This document shows positions 48,715 to 59,565 of a DNA stretch of 64,000 bases, in pieces. Position 1 is the stretch's first letter; the number at the start of each line of letters is the position of its first letter. A model generated the notes under the pieces. That model saw nothing but the letters and a program-made list of their open reading frames with translations. It ran no database searches and was not told the origin of the DNA. The translations under genes were made by a program, and so were the position numbers. The stretch is from Haliotis asinina. Its lineage: Eukaryota > Mollusca > Gastropoda > Lepetellida > Haliotidae. The stretch is taken from assembly GCF_037392515.1 (NCBI RefSeq), contig NC_090290.1, positions 55,564,753 to 55,628,752 of the forward strand, given 5' to 3'.

Positions 48715-48776
48715 GCACACGCACACGCACACGCACACGCACACGCACACGCACACGCACACGCACACGCACACGC
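48715..48776. repeat. (CACACG)n hexanucleotide microsatellite
   Basis: About ten perfect hexamers; all frames read as two-residue repeats and are not coding. Confidence 0.92.
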
Positions 48777-49323
48777 CCGTGAGCGTACGTACATACAGGT
48801 ACAGATTAGAACACGCACGTATAGACACATAAAAAGACAAACGCACACACATCGTAATTAAACAACATATACCAGATTGGACACAAGGATGTGGTGCAGG
48901 GGTTATCATTTATGTTTAAAAGTAAACAGGGTGAACTGATCACAATGCAAAAAATATCTTCCATGTGGTTACACAATCCATCAATGTAAGGCGTAGGAAA
49001 TTGTAGGAAAGTCACAAGAATGCACGTGCAGTGGTAAGATCATGTGACCAGTGGCTCTAGAGACACGCATTATGTTTGGGATGATTGCAAGCGCTGTGGG
49101 GAGTTTTTCTTGAGTTAACACTTGGAGATAAATATGATACACGAAAACTTTCTACTATAACAATTCATATTTTTGTTTGCACGTATGAATTGCGTATATG
49201 TTATTTTGACTAAGTCCGTGTTGAGTGTTCAAAGGCAATGGATGCCGGCAACAAAAACATATCAAACACATCTCCTCTGTACTCTTGAATTATCTTGGTC
49301 ATTTGGATTACTGATGCATGCAA

Positions 49324-49425
49324 CTACGCATGTCCGGTGACGTTCACAGCATCCAGTTCAACCCAGTGGTTTGCAGGGCCACAGTCGACGGTGATCCGCA
49401 GTTGATCAGTTTTATAAGTTGATTG
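49324..49425 (-). CDS. Gene B exon 5: end of discoidin-like domain and stop
   Basis: Acceptor ATTCCAG; it encodes KTDQLRITVDCGPANHWVEL then DAVNVTGHA and TAG (49326-49324). The pattern LRI..D......VELDAV.VTG is the usual end of this domain type. Confidence 0.78.
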   Translation of the reverse strand, partial: QSTYKTDQLRITVDCGPANHWVELDAVNVTGHA

Positions 49426-52400
49426 CTGGAATGAAAGAAAAACGGATAAAAATAACCCTCTTCACTAAATCAGTTAATATTCAGAACAAACAGAGGGACA
49501 GTTGGGTAGTCTGGTGATGAGTGGGCTCGCTGTCGATTCCAAATATTGGTGCAAGCTTATTTCAAGTGTCCCCAAAAGTACTCTTGCAGCTTGTATGATG
49601 TCATCAGCCGACGAATGTTGTCATTCAGAATCCTATTTCACTCTTTCCTGTTTCACTGCAAGTTCTTGTTGGTTCACTGGGGTTCGTGGTCGTATGCTCA
49701 CCTGGCGATTCAGTTTGTGAGCGTGCTGGCCATGGCATAACCTGGATGTTCTGGGCGCTCAGGAATTCTGGACAATTCGCGCTGTACGGGGCCTGGCGTT
49801 GGCGTGCTGCAGAAGTGTCTCCTAAGACATCATATTGAAATGGGTTGAAGAATGTCATATCTGTATCTCTAAGTGTTCAAGTATCACCAGTTCAAGTTAC
49901 GACCAGTTGTGTACGTTGATTCCCACAAATGTCTCCTCACACCATTACACCATCTCCCCCTAAAGAATGCACATCCCCGACGCAGTTCGGTGCTAGTCGT
50001 TCTACCCGTGACAGTACATTTTCTCACCCGGCCATCTTTATGGAACATTGTGAATCGACTTCCGTCTGTAAAAAAACACTCGCTGCCAATTTCGTCAGTG
50101 CCAGTGCCATTTCACGCTCTGATATCTGCTGAGCGTAGCAACGTACGTCAACTGATGTCATGTCTTACAGCCACTTCCGTTTCTATGATCACCTGGTTGC
50201 GCAGATGAAGAGTACGCAGATGACTGTCTTCCTATAGGGTCATCACACGTGTCTGCCTGATCCTGGCCTGTCATTGGGTGCTGTCAGTCTACCTGTAACG
50301 CTTGAACAACCCGACGATGGTACCACGTGTAAGTTGATTTGATTACAATACGATTATATTCATTAAGAAAAAGACTGGACACAAGTTGTCCAACTTAGAA
50401 AAGCCCTCTCCCGATAATTACGACAATGTACACAAGACGCTAGGATATATACAACAGATGTTAACTGAGAAAGCGCTCTGTTTGAGAGATATAGACATGT
50501 ACACATTTGAAAATATTCTAATTTTCGATAGTGCAGGGCCCTTGCAATATAAATGTTGTTGGCACCCAACTGTCTCATACCTATGGCATCTGTCCTTCCT
50601 GCGCAGTTAGCCGTGGCATACTTTCGGTAGTTTCCTGTCGGCTGAGATGTATGGCCACCGTTTCGGCCTAAAACGATTTTACTAACATGAACAACTTTGC
50701 CACAGATTCAAAATGAAAAGTGTTCCTTATTGATGGGGGAAGATGTTTATGCACACACCTTTATTGGTGGGGAGAAGATGTTGTGTACATACATGTCCTG
50801 GTGGGGAGAGTATGTCTATGTACACACCTGTATTGGTGGGGAGAACATGTCTATGTACACACCTGTATTGGTGGGGAGTAGATGTCTATGTACACACCTG
50901 TATTGGTGGGGAGAACATGTCTATGTACACACCTGTATTGGTGGAGAGAAGATGTCTATGTACACACCTGTATTGGTGGGGAGAACATGTCTATGTACAC
51001 ACCTGTATTGGTGGGGAGTAGATGTCTATGTACACAACTGTATTGGTGGGGAGAACATGTCTATGTACACACCTGTAACGATGGTGAGAAGATGTCTATG
51101 TACACACTTGTATTGGTGGGGAGTAGATGTCTATGTACACACCTGTATTGGAGGGGAGAACATGTCTACGTACACACCTGTATGGGTGGGGAGCAGATGT
51201 CTGAATACACACCTGTATTGGTGGAGAGAAGATGTCTATGTACACACCTGTATTGGTGGGGAGAAGATGTCTATGTACACAACTGTATTGGTGGGGAGAA
51301 GATGTCTATGTACACACCTGTATTTGTGGGGAGAAGATGTCTATGTACACACCTGTATTGGTGGGGAGAAGATGTCTATGTACACAGTTGTATTGGTGGG
51401 GAGAAGACGTCAGTGTACACACCTGTATTGGTGGGGAGGAGATGTCTATGTACACACCTGTATGGGTGGGGAGAAGATGTCTGTGTACACACCTGTATGG
51501 GTGGGGAGGAGATGTCTATGTACACACCTGTATGGGTGGGGAGAAGATCCTGCTGGAAGTGATGACAGAGACTGAAGTCACCTGCCACAACACATCCCAG
51601 CTGGACGTAGACGGGTTCCGAGCAGACACCTCCTTCACTCCTCCAGCATGGAATGTCTCGTAGATGTCTACCTGGGTGATGTACAGCGACTGGGAGAACT
51701 GAACCTGAACAGGTATAAATATAACAGCTTATAGAGACGCAAGAGAGTTAATTGAAACTGATCTCGTGTAGTACATGGAAGTAGTGCACAATGTGAACAG
51801 TGGTTCCCCATATCATTGACTGACGTCATTACTCTGTATGGCTGTACTGAGGATCGTAAATGCATAAATTCTCGCGTTTTATGCAACTACTTGTATATTG
51901 TACGTGTGTCAATTTCAATACGTTTTCACCTTAAGATCGTGTCATGAGCAGTAAAGTGCGAAACACGATCACTGATGTATTTATCAAATCAGGCGTCACA
52001 GTAATATCTCTTTTGTAAATATAGAAAAACATTTCAAGATAATGGCTCGTAGGAAACACATGGAATTCTGTTTAACAACAACCCTTTAGAAAACGTTATG
52101 GACGGCACGTAGAGGTACCGGCAACGTTCCTCAGTAATTCCCTTTACGACCTCGTCAGCGCCGTGTGTTTGGTACTAGATTCACCTACTTCTATCTACTC
52201 AGTACCGGTGGCAACATTCCTCACTTTTCTCCCTTTACGACCTCGTCAACACAGCGTGTTCGGTACTAGATTCACCTACCTCTATCCACTCAATACCGGT
52301 CCACTGAGCTGATGCCCAGGCATCAGGGTCATCACCATAGGCGGGGTACACATCCGGGGGTCCAACTATCTTTTCAGCACTCCACCTAACATTAAACAAA

Positions 52401-55400
52401 AATTCGGAATCCCATTGCACATCCTCGAGTGAGTGAGTTAATACTTAAGGTGGCAATATGTCAGACATATCATGACGAGGACAATTTATTAATAAAGATG
52501 AATTCCACATGCAAGAGAAACGTCTGCTAAAACCAGTGTCGATTAAGTATTGCTGAAAATAACATGGGTATTTGTATATGAGACACTGACAAATAGTGAT
52601 GACACAAGCTGTTCGGGAAAAGGTAAGCACATAAGCACGCCATAAACACATGAAGAATAAACTGGATAGATCAATATAAGGACTGTGTGTTGGTGCCTGA
52701 AGCGTCAAGTTCAGAAACAAACGTTTGATTCGTATTTAATCGGGTGAAATCGTCATATATCACGAAAAAAACATAATCTAGGTTATCATGCTCGTGTGTT
52801 TGGGAATGGTTAATATCCTGCATTAGGAATAAACATATAACCGCTTATCGGGCCATGTCCCCCGCTGTGATATTGCTGGAATACATGTATTCCTGAAAGC
52901 GGCGTTAAACCATACGTACTCACTCACTGAAGTTGCCGTTTTATATGTACAACATTTGCCACAGAGAGAGGTTTGTTTGCTTGTTTTTAACGCCACGCTC
53001 ATCATATGTGACAGGGTTCCGTAAACAGTCGAATCTGGACGAGACAGTCCAGTGATCAACAACATGAGCATCGATGTAAGCACATGGGATAAGATGGCAT
53101 GTCTCCACCAGATCAGAGAGTCTGACCAACCATGACATTAGTCGCCTCTTATAGGACAAGTGCGGGCTGCTGAACGTCAGTACTAGCTCGAATCCTGTTG
53201 GGGAGGAGAGAGAGGTAGCACTTGGAGGTTCGAAGCACACGCCAGTAATCAAGCACATCCGTAAGCAGGCGAGATATGAAGGACGCTCTATGAGAGGCAA
53301 GTAGAACGTTTTATCCAGGGAGACTTGATGAACAGTCAAAATGCCGATGACAGACAAGAAATTACTTGCGGAACGTGGTCTTTCTTTCCGTGAACACCTA
53401 ATGTCTCGAGTAGTGCTGATACTGACATACAGCAAGCGATACCACACATCATGATACTGAAATTTTAGTGACGGAGATCTCTTGCCAAAGCATACGATAC
53501 GATTCCCGATATAAGGGTGGCGATACGATACATATCACGATACTAACACCAACAATAAAACAATGTAAGATCAAAACAAGACAATCTTTAAGTATTTCGT
53601 CATATGTGGACCTGCGAAGGCCTTCAGCAACCCATGCTTGCCTTAAAAGATGACTATGCTTGTCGTAAGAGGCGACTAACGGGATCGGGTGGTCAGGCTC
53701 GCTGACTTGGTTGACACATGTCATTGGTTCCCAATTGCGCAGATCAATGCTCATGTTGTTGGTCACTGGATTGTCTGGTCCAGACTCGATTATTTACAGA
53801 CCGTCGTCATATAGCTGGAGTACGGCGTGAAACTAAACTCACTCACTCGCTCACTTCCGTCTGTGTTCTTCAATATTCATTCCGAAACGAGATAGCTGAG
53901 TTTACACACGGACTTTATGAATGTTATTAATCAGGATCGATTAGTCGTACCGTATCGGCGGTGTATGCATCGTTGGGTATCGATTAGTCGTCACACCAAT
54001 GAATTTTTTTGGGCCATTCTAAGACTGTTTGTCCTGTTCGCCTGAAACTGGATATTCTGCCGATATTAAATATCTATACCGGTATGTTATGTATCCTTGG
54101 CTACACATATTTTTATTCAATGGTTTATGTTGATATTTTGAACTATCGGAAATGACATGAACATTGGCAGAATCCGGTAAGGTGACACACGTCCGCACTT
54201 ACAAACTTTGAACCAATTGAATTTGTGCACGATAATAGTTACTGTAGTAGCTTGCGTCCCAACACTTTCCGGTATTAATCAAATTATCTAATGTGCATCT
54301 TTCATTGATTTCATCGGCAAGGGATTATCACGACAAATATCCTTTATAGACCGTACTAGACTTGATGTTAGATGTCTTTATCATCTCTAACATAATGCAC
54401 ATTAACATCCGTTCGAGCTGTATCCATAATTCATTTCCCAAATTAAATCTGTCTTTCCCTTAAGACAAAACGGAACATGTTTCTAGGATAAGTGAAGATT
54501 AGGTATTCTTTTGCAGTGACTATCTATATTATTCTGTTCTTCAGCCTGCATGAGAGACAGATCAATATGAAGGTCCGGGCGTCAGTTGCGTGAGCAATGA
54601 CATCGCTAGCGAATACATTATGGGATAAGACCTATGATTTCCCATCCTCGATATCTCCAGGCTATACGTTCCGATAAATCTCCACTGGATGCATGAACGG
54701 CTCGGCCCGATGCTTTTATCACCTGCCTTGGCAGGTTTTTTTTATCCCATCAGGTGTCTACGCTGGGAAATTGGGTATACTAGTCACAACGCACTTTCGC
54801 TTTTTAAATTATCTACCCTATTAAACTTGGCAACACAAATGATGCAGATGAACTCTGAAAAGGGTAGATGGTGTCCTAGCATATGGGGGTTTTTTTTGTT
54901 TTTTTTATAAGTTTCGGACTTGACAATTTGTGTCAATGACCCCCCAAAACCTGAGCAGCACTCCGAACAAACCTTCACAGCTGCGATCGCTATCTTTGTT
55001 GAGATTGGCAAGACCGGTTGTAACGGAGGCTGTATGAGTATGTGGAGCCAGCAAAGGGGGGTAATAAAATTATCGGGATGTAGATGAATCAAGCGTATTG
55101 TGGAGATTTATCGGATTTCCACGAACACCTGGCTTTGTATACTTTCGGCGCAGCAACTCGGTCTTTGGCGATTTAATAAAGTGCATCCCCTCGAAAGGCC
55201 TGTGTGCATGCCTCCCACACACATCGGAAATGTGGACAGAAGCATCTGATACTCGTGAGACATTTAAAATAAGATATATTCAATGACGAGTGCGTACTTG
55301 TCCTGTTTTCGATCACGTCGCCGTGATTTGGTGATGCACCTTTGTAGTTTATATAATAAGGGGGTTGGATAGTAAACCGGGACTTAGTTTATCGATTTGT

Positions 55401-58050
55401 CGGACCCGCGGTGGGCGCTTATGCAGGTGTCATCACTGACTTTCAGTGCTCCGTTCATATCATTTCCTCACCTGTTTCTTTTAACAACAAAAAAATCGGT
55501 TTCTGATTGTAGTCCAGATTGATGATTTTTGCCAGTGACGTTCAATATACCAAACAGCAAAGAAAATGCAAATTTCGAAAAAATGAAATATCTCAAAAGT
55601 AAGCGTTCTTGTTTATGTCTTCTATTTAAGAGCTTAACAAAAATCAGAGTTGCATTTCTTCCACTGTTCAGTATATTTATACAAATCAAAGCCATCAGTC
55701 AAAGCCCTTTGTCAACGGATGGTAAAGTCAATATATGCCGTCTCATGGTCCTGTTAATAAATCGGCTGCGGAAACTGTCCTATCGGTTATTGGACATATT
55801 GGTCTTATCATTAAACGTCCATTGGTTGGTTGGTTTTTGTTTCAAGCCGCACTCAGAGGCTTTCCAGCTATATGGCTGCAGTCTGTGAATAATCGACTCT
55901 GGACAAGAGAGTGACGTCATCTGTATCATGAGCATTAACCTACGCAGTTAGAATACAATGGCATATGTCAACAAAGTCAGCGAGTCTGACCACCCGTTGA
56001 TGACTGAAGACCAGTTCTAACCCGCATCTTCATTGGTCAATAGTTTACGACCTACTATACTGTAACATAGGAAGTACGAATGATACGAGAAAAGTTACGA
56101 AATTTTATGCTTACGAGATATTTGTGAAACGGAGTTCAGGTGTGTTAAACATGTATATGTACTCACAGTTATTTGGATGTACTTACCGGACGGCCCTATA
56201 TTGAGATGAAAAATCTACAACAGAGTCCACCCACAGTGAGATCGGTGCAGGTGCTGTAGTTACGCCTGTAGTTGTTGTCGCTGTAGTTGTAGATGTAGTT
56301 GTAGATGTCGTCGAAAAAGATGTTGTACTTGGGATGGTCGTAGCAGCAGATATCGTCGATGGAGTTGTGGTAGGAATAACAGTTGTCTCAGACGTCACTG
56401 AAGTAGTTGCAGAAGTTGTCGTTGTTGGGAGTGTTGACGCAGTTGGGACACTTGTCGTACTAGTTGAAGTGGTCGTCGTTGCAGATGTCGTCGTCGATGA
56501 AGTTGTGGTAGAAGTAACGATTGTCTCAGTTTCAGATATAACTGAAGTCGTTGCAGAAGTTGTAGCTGTGGAAGTTGTCCCCGTCGTGAACGCTGTCGTT
56601 GAAGTAACCGTTGTCAGTGCAGAATGTGTAATTGTAGGATCTGTTGATGGAGTAGATGGGGCAGTTGTAGTGGTAGTTGCAGGTGTCGTAGTAGTCAATG
56701 CCGCCATCGAACTAGTAGCGGAGGTTTCAGTTGTGTTTGAAGTTGCGGCAGCCCTTGCGTATGTGCCATTGCCTGTTACAGTGGTAAATACATGTACATG
56801 TGTGGACGAGGTACTCGAAGTCGTTCAAACAACGAGTCCAGTATTGTCTCAAATGTTCAGAACTTGGTCGCAAATGATGTATGCGGTATATACTGAACAA
56901 AAAAAGAAACTTCACACATGGCGAAAACGATCGTTCTAAAAAATGGGCAGAACAAGGTAGTTGATATCGTCCAATACCGTGACCTAACCTAACGCATCCG
57001 TTAATTTCAGCTGAGGGGTGCATGCAACACGTTCTTATGTCAGAAGCGCCACCGCAAGTGAACACGTGTGCAGACTTTGCTGGTGATAAGAACATTAACT
57101 TGAACAAATCTTTAAAGATACTATAACAGTGACGCCCGACCCCATCCCCTTCCCACCCGTACTCAAGAAGCAGCATCCGTCCTTGCATGAAACTAGGACA
57201 CGTACCCGTGTGCATCAATTGCCCAAAGTTAGGATGGCCAAATCTGGCAGTGCCATCTGCGCAATCGCATCGTCAACCAGTATAGCACTGCTTGAGCGCT
57301 GTCCATCTCCGTATTTATTTTGACCAAATTCTGACACAAGTAAACGGTAATGAAAGCGTATTCGTGGGCACAATTCGACCAGTTCCGGAAGCAGAATGAA
57401 GTGAACACGTCGGGTGTGACTAGCCTGGACATTCAACATCAAGCGTATCTCCACCGTGTTTCAGTGTCCGTTCATTACGCTCATTATCCACTTTATCTAT
57501 CCACTAGCAGCATGCGCTCTGCAAATTAGGTATGTTTGCGTCCTAAAGTTACATGTGAACATCGTTCAGTATACGTCATTGTGATGTAGACATGTACCAG
57601 TAACAGATCATTGTAGCGTTTAGTATAAGAGGAATTTGGGATTTTAATCTGTCATGGGTTCCTGGCACGCTAAAGGGACACAACTCTACAGACCAAAAAG
57701 AAAGCCTTACCTGGAAGGTTGTATCCAACCCATCCAGTCTCTGACGTGAGATTTAACTGAGACACCTGTTGTGAGTTTAGAACACACTTCTGAAGTTTTT
57801 GGTGATAGAAGAAAGCTGCACAGTCGTCCATGTTGACACAGTCCACAGCACATTCGGCTAAACTGGAAACTGTCGTCGTGTTTAGTATACGGTGTAATGA
57901 CCTCTCTCCTGATGACACATTACTTAGATCGCGTATAGAAATATCAACACAACCATTGTAACTGTGTGCTCTTTCCATTACACTCCCCATCATCAGAAGC
58001 ATTAATACACTCATGGCTGCAAGGTCCTGTCTTGAGGTGTAAGATACCAT
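49324..58050 (-). CDS. Gene B: secreted PAN-like + Ser/Thr mucin linker + FBXL4-type discoidin-like domain (5 exons, 436 aa)
   Basis: Exons 58050-57711, 56772-56187, 52385-52280, 51704-51528 and 49425-49324; phases 1, 2, 0, 0 all match, sum 437 codons with TAG. The N terminus is hydrophobic (MSVLMLLMMGSVMERAHS; ATG at 58050 or 58014), followed by a PAN-like domain (ECAVDCVNMDDCAAFFY) to about residue 113. Exon 2 is almost all T, S and A for about 170 residues, a mucin-like linker. The C-terminal domain has VDFSSQY, GPPDVYPAYGD, VDIYETFHAGGV, RIFSPPIQ and HWVELDAVNVTG, the pattern of the discoidin-like N-terminal region of FBXL4. No F-box, leucine-rich repeats or membrane anchor are present, so the protein is probably secreted. 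Exon 4 runs into the 35-bp minisatellite and uses a donor inside its first unit: stopping at an earlier GT would delete the conserved RIFSPP segment. Confidence 0.75.
49500..50345 (-). pseudogene. Decayed Tc1/mariner transposase in gene B intron 4
   Basis: Minus strand, in order and in shifting frames: GTIVGLFKRYR (HTH), LRTLHLRNQ, CFFTDGSRFTMFHKDGRVRK (first Asp of the DDE triad), QAPYSANCPEFLSAQNIQVM, PWPARSQTES (region of the second Asp), GEH. Many frameshifts and stops. No terminal repeats were identified. Confidence 0.75.
50738..51549 (-). repeat. 35-bp minisatellite built from the gene B exon 4 / intron 4 border (~23 units)
   Basis: Unit on the minus strand: CTTCTCCCCACCAATACAG, then GTGTGTACATAGACAT. 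The first half is the coding end of exon 4 (FSPPIQ), the second the start of intron 4. Every good unit therefore carries a copy of the splice donor. Units nearest the exon are well conserved; the distal ones (50738-50815) are degenerate. As 35 is not a multiple of 3 and the unit lacks stops on the plus strand, all three plus frames stay open; those frames are not genes. Confidence 0.9.
51528..51704 (-). CDS. Gene B exon 4: discoidin-like domain, middle; runs into the 35-bp repeat
   Basis: Acceptor CTGTTCAG; it encodes VQFSQSLYITQVDIYETF then WDVLWQ and SSRIFSPPIQ. The donor CAG|GTGTGT (51527-51522) lies in the first unit of the minisatellite. A nearer GTGACT at 51581 would also keep frame but would remove 18 residues including the conserved RIFSPP. 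Confidence 0.72.
52110..52292 (-). repeat. 91-bp tandem duplication covering the gene B exon 3 donor
   Basis: Two copies of the block with GGTACTAGATTCACCTAC (plus strand) start 91 bp apart (52171 and 52262). The copy next to the exon holds the used donor GTAGGT; the distal copy keeps GTAGGT as a decoy in intron 3. Confidence 0.8.
52280..52385 (-). CDS. Gene B exon 3: discoidin-like domain, first part
   Basis: Acceptor AATGTTAG; it encodes WSAEKIVGPPDVYPAYGD and AWASAQWTG up to EWIE at donor GTAGGT (52279-52274). The 3' end and donor are present again 91 bp further down in a tandem copy. Confidence 0.78.
52845..52930 (+). mobile_element. SINE family 2, 3' part
   Basis: CCGCTGTGATATTGCTGGAA, AAAGCGGCGTTAAACCA and ACTCACTCACT. 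Gene B intron 2. Confidence 0.75.
52972..53205 (-). mobile_element. SINE family 1, inverted copy
   Basis: TGGACGAGACAGTCCAGTGA, TCAACAACATGAGCATCGAT and TTAGTCGCCTCTTATAGGAC, the reverse complement of the family. Gene B intron 2. Confidence 0.8.
53605..53857 (+). mobile_element. SINE family 1, nearly full copy
   Basis: GTCGTAAGAGGCGACTAACG, CACTGGATTGTCTGGTCCAG and an ACTCACTC tail; the tail hairpin has lost about 12 bp. Gene B intron 2. Confidence 0.88.
53858..55837. other. Gene B intron 2, unique part
   Basis: No exon, RNA or repeat recognised. Confidence 0.5.
55838..56035 (-). mobile_element. SINE family 1, inverted copy near gene B exon 2
   Basis: TTCAAGCCGCACTCAGAGGC, CAGCTATATGGCTGCAGTCT and GTCAGCGAGTCTGACCACCC in reverse order. 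About 150 bp below the exon 2 donor. Confidence 0.75.
56187..56772 (-). CDS. Gene B exon 2: Ser/Thr-rich mucin-like linker and start of the discoidin-like domain
   Basis: Acceptor GTAACAG; the first two bases complete GGC. About 170 residues of T/S/A with short imperfect repeats (TTSATTS, TTTTS) predict heavy O-glycosylation. The last 20 residues (LWVDSVVDFSSQYRAV) begin the folded domain. The donor is GTAAGT at 56186-56181. The long open frame on the opposite strand is a shadow of the codon bias. Confidence 0.75.
57711..58050 (-). CDS. Gene B exon 1: signal peptide and PAN-like domain
   Basis: The donor is GTAAGG at 57710-57705, phase 1, after GYNLPG, equivalent to YYNLG of gene C. The cysteine pattern AECAVDCVNMDDCAAFFY fits PAN/apple. 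Two ATGs (58050, 58014) are in frame; the second gives a more typical signal peptide length. Confidence 0.75.
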
Positions 58051-59565
58051 ACCTTTCAGTTCTTTTAAACTCCTGTAAACAAATAATGCTTAGCCTTGGC
58101 GTTACGCCAATGCGTCTCTTGACTTTTCTGACATAGTTTGTGGATTAAAATCCTGTCTACGGCATTCACACCTAGACCAGACACGTCACTGAAAAACTAC
58201 ACCTGTGTCACTTAACCACGGTTCTTTGGGCTTGTAGTTCTCGAAAGTTGCCAGAACACGACATATGTTAAAACAGATTCCAACCAAATGCAAAATGGTC
58301 CAGATGCGTGGAAAGCTTTGACTGAAGGTAATATTGATTGGTGAGCTGCTACCATGCCATGTCATGCAACGTTTTTATCGACCCTCACAGATCTGAGAAG
58401 AAAGGACAAAGCAGGTATCCAACATGGACGCCTCCATAAACAACTGATTCATGACAAGAACCCGGCCATCGTCTTTATGTGATCAGGCAAATCATTACCT
58501 GTTATTTATGCAAATCTTCTTATTAGCAGATGGAGGAAGTGGAGTTTGTGGGACTGGAATCAATGTACGCATGACTTACAAGAAACAATAAGTATTAGCC
58601 ACTGAAAGAAGTTGCAGGTGGCACATTATCTATATCTATACGAACACTGAAGTTTTTTATCATTTTATTAGAATGAAATACTAACGATTCTGATAATAAA
58701 CGTAGTCTTGGTTCAGCGGTGCAGGACAGAGTTGCACAAAACCCGGTTTGATCTTGACTGTCGTGAGCCCACCGCGTTAGACAGACCATCCTACCAATAC
58801 CATCCAGAAAGGCTTGCTAAAGTGCTGTCCGTCCTCTCATATGTAACTTCAACATTTGGTGGGTAAACATTCAGAGAAGAAGTAAACATCCCCATTGACG
58901 CCATTTGCGTTTCCCTGACTGATCTGGCTCTATATCCACGTCGGAGGCCCCCATGAAGAGCCACCTCCTCGTGGTGGGTGCTGGGTAGCGCTAAGTGCTC
59001 TTCTCCCGTGTGGACCCGGGACAGAATGTGTCCACAGCACCCCATTGCTTGTCGTAAGAGGCGACTAAATTGGGCAACCTGTTTGCCGTTGGTTGCGTCC
59101 CGTGTCGGTGGAGGACGGTATCCTGGTGGTTGAGGGCATTTGGGCTTTTAACTGCGTTCCATTGCCCAACACACCACTTTGGCCCTTACGTCACCTAGAC
59201 GGGTGGTTGAATGGGCCCGATTCAACCAATCGGCTGGTCATGCCAAGCCCTGTGCATGGATTGTAAATATGTCATTGCACAAATTTTATTTGGACTTTTA
59301 ATTTCGGTCTTGGCTGAATTATTCATTAACTTTTCTGGTTTTGGAATGTATTTTTGAAGTTCTGAACTTTGCCTAGAGTCTTATGCCCAGAAGGCGGTGG
59401 CTCCTGGGCCAATCTGGTGGATTAATTATTTATAATTCTTCTACTGGAGTATATCATCCGGGTATCCTTGGTGCTGCAAGCTGGAGGCCCACTTGCTTTA
59501 GCATTGTCCTTGTGATACTCCATGGTGGGTGGGGAGCTTGGATGATGAACCGTGTTACATTAACC

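Noticed and set aside
50697-51663. Long plus-strand open frames (292, 226 and 143 codons) with MYTPVLVG repeats
   Set aside because: They are three frames of one 35-bp satellite plus antisense of gene B exon 4; frame-independent openness is a by-product of a stop-free unit.
51582-51704. Shorter exon 4 of gene B ending at GTGACT (51581)
   Set aside because: It keeps frame but removes the conserved RIFSPP segment; the longer exon ending in the first satellite unit fits the domain better.
54715-54745. Hairpin plus T-run resembling a bacterial terminator
   Set aside because: Eukaryotic intron; CCTGCCTTGGCAGG followed by T8 is a chance match.
56334-56939. 201-codon plus-strand frame rich in V, D and E
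   Set aside because: Exact antisense of the Ser/Thr-rich gene B exon 2; the codon bias (ACN) removes stops on the other strand.
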